Assembly: GCA_032622095.1 (NCBI GenBank)
Contig: CP136068.1
Location: 126,733,989 to 126,797,988 of the forward strand
DNA length: 64,000 bases
From: Siphonodentalium dalli
Lineage: Eukaryota; Mollusca; Scaphopoda; Gadilida; Siphonodentaliidae
Direction: 5' to 3'
The notes under the pieces are model-generated. The model was given only the letters and a program-made list of their open reading frames with translations, was not told the DNA's origin and ran no database searches. The position numbers were made by a program, and so were the translations under genes. Position 1 is the first letter of the stretch; each line of letters begins with the position of its first letter. Below are positions 56,466-64,000 of the stretch, one piece after another.

Positions 56466-56637
56466 TATAAATAATATAGTGTAAGAACATACAAGCATAA
56501 TTAACAAGATCTTATTATGACTAGTAGTAACCATTGTATAGTCAAGGGATGGTCTAATCGGTATCATCATATAGTAAACAATAGCATGATACACGTCATA
56601 GACACTGTTATCATGATATATCAGACCTTATTTGGCC
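56466..56637. repeat. 175-bp direct repeat, copy 2
   Basis: Same strand as the copy at 54086. The two copies bracket C1 and C2. Confidence 0.78.
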
Positions 56638-56738
56638 ATATTGGGTCATCTACCCGTGCCAAAGAGATACAGAATCGTGTACTCCCGCTCAAACCATCGA
56701 ATCGCCAATACCTCTGTTCATCTGCCCATTGTGCTTAC

Positions 56739-56965
56739 CGGTAGAACACGTTATTGAAACATACAAGAATAAAACCTCTGAACTCTTCGTTGTTCCCGTA
56801 CACGGTCATATTCACATTTACCGCTGGACAACGGGACACATGCATGCCTAATAATTTGACATTGAGGGCGTTACCATTTCTGACTATGGTTTTCTTGTTG
56901 TAAGGTTGTTCAGTTGATTCACGGAGTAAATAATATAGCACGGCGTGGAAGCCACTGACTGCAGT
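56739..56965 (-). CDS. Possible coding exon with a Reeler-like VTVxG...FRGF signature
   Basis: On the minus strand an acceptor TATACTGCAG is followed by an open frame of about 70 codons ending at CCG|GTAAGC (56733-56738). It contains VNVNMTVYGNNEEFRGFIL, which resembles the MTVSG...FRGFLL core of Reeler domains. The rest (CFNNVFYR) fits poorly. A single exon without partners; it may be chance or a pseudogene fragment. Confidence 0.2.
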
Positions 56966-57258
56966 ATAAGTCTTCAGCCTAAAAGTGGGTAAAATAAGAG
57001 TAATAAAAGTACGACGTAGCTTGGACTTATGTCGCCTGTTGTGTCACGAAATGACCATATTTTCATACCAATTTCATACCAATTAACTAACTATAGCCAA
57101 CAGGTTCAACAAACAGATTTCCACCACCACAGAACCAGAACCCACCAACCAATTCAATACAAAACTCCTCACCCATCCACCGCAGGACCCATCTACCCAT
57201 GCATCTATAATAGAAAACATATACCGTGTGTGTTGGAACGGCGCTTGTTACATACAAG

Positions 57259-57726
57259 TTAAAGATGCATAATCCGAATTAATGCTCCCAAATTACTATT
57301 TCTTTGGCTTCGGGGGGTGGGGGTAACAAAAATATTTGATTCGAGTCGAGGAACCCACCCCATCAAAGCTCAGAGTGATCAGATGTCGATTTTTGAAATT
57401 TGTTATTTCTCGAGATGTGTAATTTTTGGCGGCCTTGCATAAAATCGTCAAGCTGACGGTCTCGGATCAAATTGTGGATGAAGATGGATAACTCTAAAAT
57501 TAAGTGGCGTTGGGTGTTAGATATTTGACAATCCGGCCAAATTTAGGTGAACAAAATGTTGATATATAACATGTTTGGGCAATTTTATACTATATAGTTG
57601 ACTGTGGTTAGCATTATTTTTGGGCAATTAATTGATTCTGATAACTGAAGCGGCATTTAAAATTCTTGGAATCTGATTATATTGGGGGGGGGGGGGGGGG
57701 CATCGAATCGGATTGAGTACCTTTAA
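57259..57726. mobile_element. TTAA element, AGGTACTCAATC type, left end decayed
   Basis: Right end GATTGAGTACCT|TTAA (57723-57726); left TTAA at 57259 with a decayed TIR. G-runs at 57315-57324 and 57685-57700. Confidence 0.68.
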
Positions 57727-57950
57727 TATGAGTTGTTAAATTTACCCCAGTTCTTGTAATAATTTCTCAACACCACTTAAACAATTTTGATCAATGCTAT
57801 ATTTGAAGCAACAAAATGATGAAGTTATCAAATTCTGACCTTTGTTGATTAAGCACACAGTACGCACACGTGGCTATTGACATTACATTGCCATGGGCAG
57901 GACATCAAATCGATGAAATCCGCTTCCCGGGTCTTCGAATTTTAAACTTA
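57727..57950. other. Short unannotated stretch
   Basis: No recognisable gene or repeat. Confidence 0.35.
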
Positions 57951-58205
57951 TTTAAAGGCCCACTTAATTTTCGAACCCCCAGATCACATATATAAAATAT
58001 GTGCCATATTATATACTATCTGAAAGAGGAAGCTCCAAATCATTGTATTATCAACCTATCCGATCTAATAAACTGTGAACATGTAATTTTTTTTTTAGAT
58101 ATGTTTATCTCTCTATGGGCACCTTCTGAGACATAAACGTTCCAAATGGTGATGAATTATAGTATTTTAATCATATTTTATGATATAGATTGTTATTATA
58201 ACCGT
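57951..58205. mobile_element. Partial AGGCCCACTTAATTTTCG element
   Basis: The left TIR AGGCCCACTTAATTTTCGAA and subterminal text (GAGGAAGCTCCA, AAACTGTGAACATGT, ACCTTCTGAGACA) match the inverse of 29314-29761, lacking its central palindrome. Right end not found. Confidence 0.62.
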
Positions 58206-58625
58206 AAATCACTCGATCATTTGCTTTATACCTAATTGCATCAATTTGTCAGATTCGCGCGGATCGCAGGTGGAAGGACATTTACGTGTCTACCAGGACT
58301 GATTTTCATCTTAGTAGAGGCACATCACAATGTGCGATTCCGATCGGTACATGGCCATTTCGATAAGCAATGAGAGTTTGTTCACGCTCACTGAAGCAAG
58401 AGTATTTCCAAAAACAAAAACAAACAAAAAACAAAAAAATGGGGAGGGAGAGAGGGTTGTCAAAGTAAGCGACCGTCTTCGGCGACAAATTTATTGGAAA
58501 GAAAGATAAGTCAGTTTGCGCATCGCTTCCGGCAAAAAATATAGTTCCCACGATTCTGCTCTGCAAATTATTCCCATTCGCTAATTTTAAAAATAGCATT
58601 ACTTTCGCAACATCAGTGTATATAG
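58206..58625. other. Stretch without recognised gene
   Basis: An open frame on the minus strand (58306-58725) runs into the next element's TIR; hydrophobic, no domain recognised. Confidence 0.4.
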
Positions 58626-60177
58626 CTAACCCTTGGAAAAAACGTCGCACTACCGACGAATCTAATTCAATTAGAATTAGACTCGAGTTTAATTCATAAT
58701 TCGTCTGTTGAAACAAACGTCGCATTTAATTCAAGACGAATCTAAATGATTTCTTAAAATGGCATAAAGCGTTCATGAGGGTTTTCGTCAAAACGGCTAA
58801 AATAGGAAGTTTTATATCAATTCTAAAACGTAAAATTTAGTGAGAAAATGTGGCTTTTGACTTCCAAGCGACGAAATTAATGTTACTATTCTGAGGAGTG
58901 GAAATTATTGGTTTTATATCGCTATTTCGTAGGTGTTTGATACATATTTTAGGTCGGACATGATTCTTTAAATTAATTAGGTGGTATTTTGCTTTGAACT
59001 TGTCTGAAAGAAATCAGGTCCAGTTTATTTTTATACCGAAACGTTGTACCGTTTTAACAATTTAATAGCAAGTTGAGGTCAACGCGCTATATCACTATAT
59101 ATTGCGTCAGTATGCCTATCTAAAACCACGTGGTAAAATAACCATGGCGGGCAGCGACGTACGGCTATAGGGTATCGGTTGGGGGGGGGGGGGATGGGGC
59201 TAATAAATTTCCGTAATTCAATTTGCACCCCTTGGCTGTTCCTTCACATGCCTGGATAATAGCCTATTCTGAATGGATCAGTAGACTTGTGATGATGCAC
59301 TGGGCGGACCATGGTTCTGCCAGTAGACGAAAAATCAGAGATCTGAACCTGAAAATCCGATCATAGTTTGGCACAGCGGGATAAAACTTTGAACATGAAA
59401 ACCGCAAAAACCTATATAGCATTAGACTGGCCTCACGCTTTCCAAGTGCTGACAATTTCCAACCTGACACCCCCACGAAGGTTGGAAAATTTCCAACTGA
59501 TGATCATTTAAGTTCATAATTTTGAACAGAAGCATAGGAAAATAATTAGCAGTTTTTTTGGCTGGCCACGGGGGTCACGAGGGACCAGGACAAAGGCCAT
59601 TTCAGTCAAAGTGTTGGACCAAAAATAGGAAAATATGCAAATGTTGGTAAAAAAACAACAAATTCCCCAACAGTTCATTGCTGGAAAATCAAATTACAAG
59701 AACAATTTGAACCCATCGTTGATGTTAAATTTGCACACGTCCATGCACAGTATATATAGCGTGTATATCCAAACGGAATAAATATTTATTTAGTGAGTCT
59801 ACTCGTATTTAATTTGAAACAAACGTCGCACTTTCGTCGACTCGAATTCAAATACCACCAAATTACGTCATGCTCGTTGGTGTTTTCCGTTTCATTTGGA
59901 ATTCCCTCATTAGCATATTATTATGCAGCTCGTTTGCATGTCTCCGAATTAAATTCGAGTCGACGGTGATGCGACGTTTGTTTCAAACACGGATCTCAGA
60001 CGCATCAGCAATTAAATTCGTGTTGACCACACGCATTCTTCGTCGGTAGTGCGTCTACTCGCATTTATTTGCAACAAACGTCGCACTACCGACGAATCTA
60101 ATTCAAATAATTGCCGAATCTAATTCAAATAATTGAATTCGATTCGTCGGTAGTGCGACGTTTGTTCCAAGGGTTAC
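58626..60177. mobile_element. 1.54-kb TTAA-type element with ACGTCGCACTACCGACG TIRs
   Basis: Ends CCCTTGGAA(A/C)AAACGTCGC and inverse over about 40 bp, flanks CTAA and TTAC (each one change from TTAA). The box AACAAACGTCGCACTACCGA recurs in both orientations near 58711, 59817, 59965, 60066 and 60150. Interior without recognised frame; G-run at 59181-59192. Confidence 0.66.
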
Positions 60178-60331
60178 TTATCTGAAATGTCATGCGGTAT
60201 TGTGTAGTGATCTATAGTTTCTATACCATAGATGAAGTCTATGTCTATACCAGTGAAAGATCTCGCTACCAAACATGTTTCTGTTTGTACACAGTTTTGG
60301 TTTAAATTCACGCATCTGGTTAACCCTTACG

Positions 60332-63300
60332 AAATTTCCTTAAAAATTGGTAATTTTTTGCGTACCATCCCCCCAGGATATCTATAGGTGGTCAACCGAG
60401 GGTCAACTGGTCCGGGTTTTCTGTAAGGCGGGTAGGAATGGTGATTATGTGGGCATAAAGCGACAGCTTGTGCCACTAAATACTCAAACTATACGAAATT
60501 TCCTTCAAAATTGGTCATTTTTTGAGTACCATCCCCCCAGGATATCTGTATGTGGTCAACCGAGGGTCAACTGGTCCGGTTTTCTGTAAGGCGGGTAGGA
60601 ATGGTGATTATGTGGGCATAAAGCGACAGCTTGTGCCACTAAATACTCAAACTATACGAAATTTCCTTCAAAATTGGTCATTTTTTGCGTACCATCCCAC
60701 CAGGATATCTGTAGGTGGTCAACCGAGGGTCAACTGGTCCGGGTTTTCTGTAAGGCGGATAGGAATGGTGATTATGTGGACATAAAGCGACAGCTTGTGC
60801 CACTAACTACTCAAACTATACGAAATTTTCTTCAAAATTGGTTATTTTTTGCGTACCATCCCCCCAGGATATCTGTAGGTGGTCAACCGAGGGTCAACTG
60901 GTCCGGGTTTTCTGTAAGGCGAGTAGGAATGGTGATTATGTGGACATAAAGCGACAGATTGTGCCACTAAATACTCAAACTATACGAAATTTCCTTCAAA
61001 ATTGGTCATTTGTTACTTACCATCCCCCAGGATATCTGTAGGTGGTCAACCGAGGGTCAACTGGTCCGGGTTTTCTGTAAGGCGGGTAGGAATGGTGATT
61101 ATGTGGGCATAAAGCGACAGCTTGTGCCACTAAATACTCAAACTATACGAAATTACCTTCAAAATTGGTAATTTTTTGCGTACCATCCCCCCAGGATATC
61201 TGTATGTGGTCAACCGAGGGTCAACTGGTCCGGGTTTTCTATAAGGCGGGTACGAATGGTGATTATGTGGGCATAAAGCGACAGTTTGTGCCACTAAATA
61301 CTCAAACTATACGAAATTTCCTTCAAAATTTGTCATTTTTTGAGTACCATCCCCCCAGGATATCTGTAGGTGGTCAACCGAGGGTCAACTGGTCAGGGTT
61401 TTCTGTAAGGCGGGTAGGAATGGTGATTATGTGGGCATAAAGCGACAGCTTGTGCCACTAAATACTCAAACTATACGAAATTTCCTTCAAAATTGGTCAT
61501 TTTTTTGCGTACCATCCCCCCAGGATATCTGTGGGTGCTCAACCCAGGGTCAACTGGTCCGGGTTTTCTGTAAGTCGGATAGGAATGGTGATTATGTGGG
61601 CATAAAGCGATAGCTTGTGCCACTAAATACTCAAACTATACGAAATTTCCTTCAAAATTGGTCATTTTTTGCGTACCATCCCCCCAGGATATCTGTAGGT
61701 GGTCAACCGAGGGTCAAACTGGTCCGGGTTTTCTGTAAGGCGGGAAGGAATGGTGATTATGTGGGCATAAAGCGACAGCTTGTGCCACTAAATACTCAAA
61801 CTATACGAAATTTCCTTCAAAATTGGTCATTTTTTAAGTACCATCCCTCCAGGATATCTGTAGGTGGTCAACCGAGGGTCAACTGGTCCGGGTTTTCTGT
61901 AAGACGGGTAGGAATGGTGATTATGTGGGCATAAAGCGACAGCTTGTGCCACTAAATTCTCAAACTATATGAAATTTCCTTCAAAATTGGTCATTTTTTG
62001 CGTACCACCCCCCCCCCAGGATATCTGTATGTGGTCAACCGAGGGTCAACTGGTCCGGGTTTTCTGTAAGGCGGGTAGGAATGGTGATTATGTGGGCATA
62101 AAGCGACAGCTTGTGCCACTAAATACTCAAACTATACGAAATTTCCTTCAAAATTTGTCATTTTTTGCGTACCATCCCCCCAGGATATCTTTAGGTGGTC
62201 AACCGAGGGTCAACTGGTCCGGGTTTTATGTAAGGCGGGTAGGAATGGTGATTATGTGGACATAAAGCGACAGCTTGTGCCACTAAATACACAAACTATA
62301 CGAAATTTCCTTCAAAATTGGTCATTTTTTACGTACCATCCCCCCAGGATATCTGTAGGTGGTCAACCGAGGGTCAACTGGTCCGGGTTTTCTGTAAGGC
62401 GGGTAGCAATGGTGATTATGTGGACATAAAGCGACAGCTTGTGCCACTAAATACTCAAACTATACGAAATTTCCTTCAAAATTGGTCATTTTTTTGCGTA
62501 CCATCCCCCCAGGATATCTGTAGGTGGTCAACCGAGGGTCAACTGGTCCGGGTTTTCTGTAAGGCGGATAGGAATTGTGATTATGTGGGCATAAAGCGAC
62601 AGCTTTTGCCACAAAATACTCAAACTATACGAAATTTCCTTCAAAATTGGTCATTTTTTGCTTACCATCCCCCCAGGATATCTGTAGGTGGTCAACCGAG
62701 GGCTGGTCCGGATTTTCTGTAAGGCGGGAAGGAATGGTGATTATGTGGGCATAAAGCGACAGCTTGTGCCACTAAATACTCAAACTATACGAAATTTCCT
62801 TCAAAATTGGTCATTTTTTGCGAACCATCCCCCCAGGATATATGTAGGTGGTCAACCGAGGGTCAACTGGTCCGGGTTTTCTGTAAGGCGGGTAGAAATG
62901 GAGATTATGTGGACATAAAGCGACAGCTTGTGCCACTAAATACTCAAACTATACGAAATTTCCTTCAAAATTGGTCATTTTTTGCGTACCATCCCCCCAG
63001 GATATCTGTAGGTGGTCAACCGAGGGTCAACTGGTCCGGGTTTTATGTAAGGCGGGTAGGTATGGTGATTATGTGGGCATAAAGCGACAGCTTGTGCCAC
63101 TAAATACTCAAACTATACGAAATTTCCTTCAAAATTGGTCATTTTTTGCGTACCATCCCCCAGGATATCTGTAGGTGGTCAACCGAGGGTCAACTGGTCC
63201 GGGTTTTCTGTAAGGCGGGTATGAATGGTGATTATGTGGGTATAAAGCGACAGCTTGTGCCACTAAATACTCAAACTATACGAAATTTCCTTCAAAATAT

Positions 63301-64000
63301 GTCATTTTTGCGTACCATCCCCCCAGGATATCTGTAGGTGGTCAACCGAGGGTCAACTGGTCCGGGTTTTCTGTAAGGCGGGTAGGAATGGTGATTATGT
63401 GGGCATAAAGCGACAGCTTGTGCCACTAAATACTCAAACTATACGAAATTTCCTTCAAAATTGGTAATTTTCTACGTACCATCCCCCCACGATATCTGTA
63501 GGTGGTCAACCGAGGGTCAACTGGTCCGGGTTTTCTGTAAGGCGGGTATGAATGGTGATTATATGGACATAAAGCGACAGCTTGTGCCACTAAATACTCA
63601 AACTATACGAAATTTCCTTCAAAATTGGTCATTTTTTTGCGTACCATCCCCCCAGGATATCTGTAGGTGGTCAACCGAGGGTCAACTGGTCCGGGTTTTC
63701 GGTAAGTCGGGTAGGAATGATGATTACGTGGACATAAAGCGACAGCTTGTGCCACTAAATACTCAAACTATACGACATTTTCTTCAAAATTGGTCATTTT
63801 TTGCGTACCATCCCCCCAGGATATCTGTAGGTGGTCAACCGAGGGTCAACTGGTCAGGGTTTTCTGTAAGGCGGGTACGAATGGTGATTATGTGGACATA
63901 AAGCGACAGCTTGTGCCACTAAATACTCAAACTATACGAAATTTCCTTCAAAAGTGGTAAATTTTTGCGTACCATCCCCCCAGGATATCTGTAGGTGGTC
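60332..64000 (+). repeat. 164-bp satellite array, about 22 monomers, running off the edge
   Basis: Monomer ACGAAATTTCCTTCAAAATT...CCCCCCAGGATATCTGTAGG...GGTCAACTGGTCCGGGTTTT...GACAGCTTGTGCCACTAAAT. About 22 full copies plus a partial one; most differ from consensus by only a few bases. Small deletions (CAACT lost near 62703) and variable T/C runs. I see no clear higher-order period. Since 164 is not a multiple of 3, frames reopen every three units and give spurious repeat proteins. It is near nucleosome length and could be pericentromeric or transposon-derived. Confidence 0.95.

Noticed and set aside
60347-63901. Series of open frames of 60-146 codons with repeated GQPRVNWSG/VRVFCKAG text
   Set aside because: They arise from the 164-bp satellite; frames rotate because 164 is not divisible by 3, and they have no independent start, splice or domain support.

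Overview
This is eukaryotic nuclear DNA. It is AT-rich and intron-rich, with consensus GT/AG splice sites and very dense short non-autonomous transposons. Several elements carry internal tandem repeats of about 160 bp with phrases such as GAAATTTGGTAT and GAGTTATGGCCCTT. That style is familiar from marine invertebrates and resembles the bivalve pearl/BIV160 type, so a mollusc or related lophotrochozoan is my best inference. I saw no transposase or reverse-transcriptase frame anywhere.

The left 28 kb is one split gene on the + strand, with seven coding exons between 1228 and 28395. All six exon junctions keep phase and give a 542-residue protein. It has an N-terminal J domain with HPD, a basic and Ser-rich linker, two C2HC zinc fingers of identical spacing (each built around its own exons) and a C-terminal zinc-ribbon-like Cys/His cluster. 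It is probably an Hsp70 co-chaperone; I cannot place this domain order in a named DNAJ subfamily. Upstream on the minus strand there may be a two-exon micropeptide gene (25-537). A second set of + strand exons lies at 44536-46003 and joins in phase from exon B to exon C; I do not recognise the product.

The rest is mostly transposons, many with target-site duplications (TSDs) that can be read directly. Family A ends CAAGCCTG/CAGGCTTG and has 8-bp TSDs. Family B is a fold-back with CAGTAATGCCC ends and TA TSDs. At least a dozen elements sit at TTAA sites: one group ends CCCTT/AAGGG (piggyBac-like), another AGG/CCT (possibly Kolobok-like). Three hAT-like elements have 8-bp TSDs. Insertions are often nested, up to three deep, so relative ages can be read.

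Right of the second gene are a 3.8-kb degenerate array (46.2-50.0 kb), a 2.5-kb inverted-repeat-bounded element (51-53.5 kb), a duplicated block with a striking one-directional A/G difference (54.9-55.9 kb), another TTAA-type element (58.6-60.2 kb), and a 164-bp satellite array that runs off the right edge (60332-64000).

The main leads for something new are: a 69-bp perfect-type palindrome shared by otherwise unrelated TTAA elements; an 1833-bp element carrying six GTCACACACGTAACG boxes; the A/G hypermutation block; and several places where transposons or duplications touch the splice sites or C-terminus of the J-domain gene.
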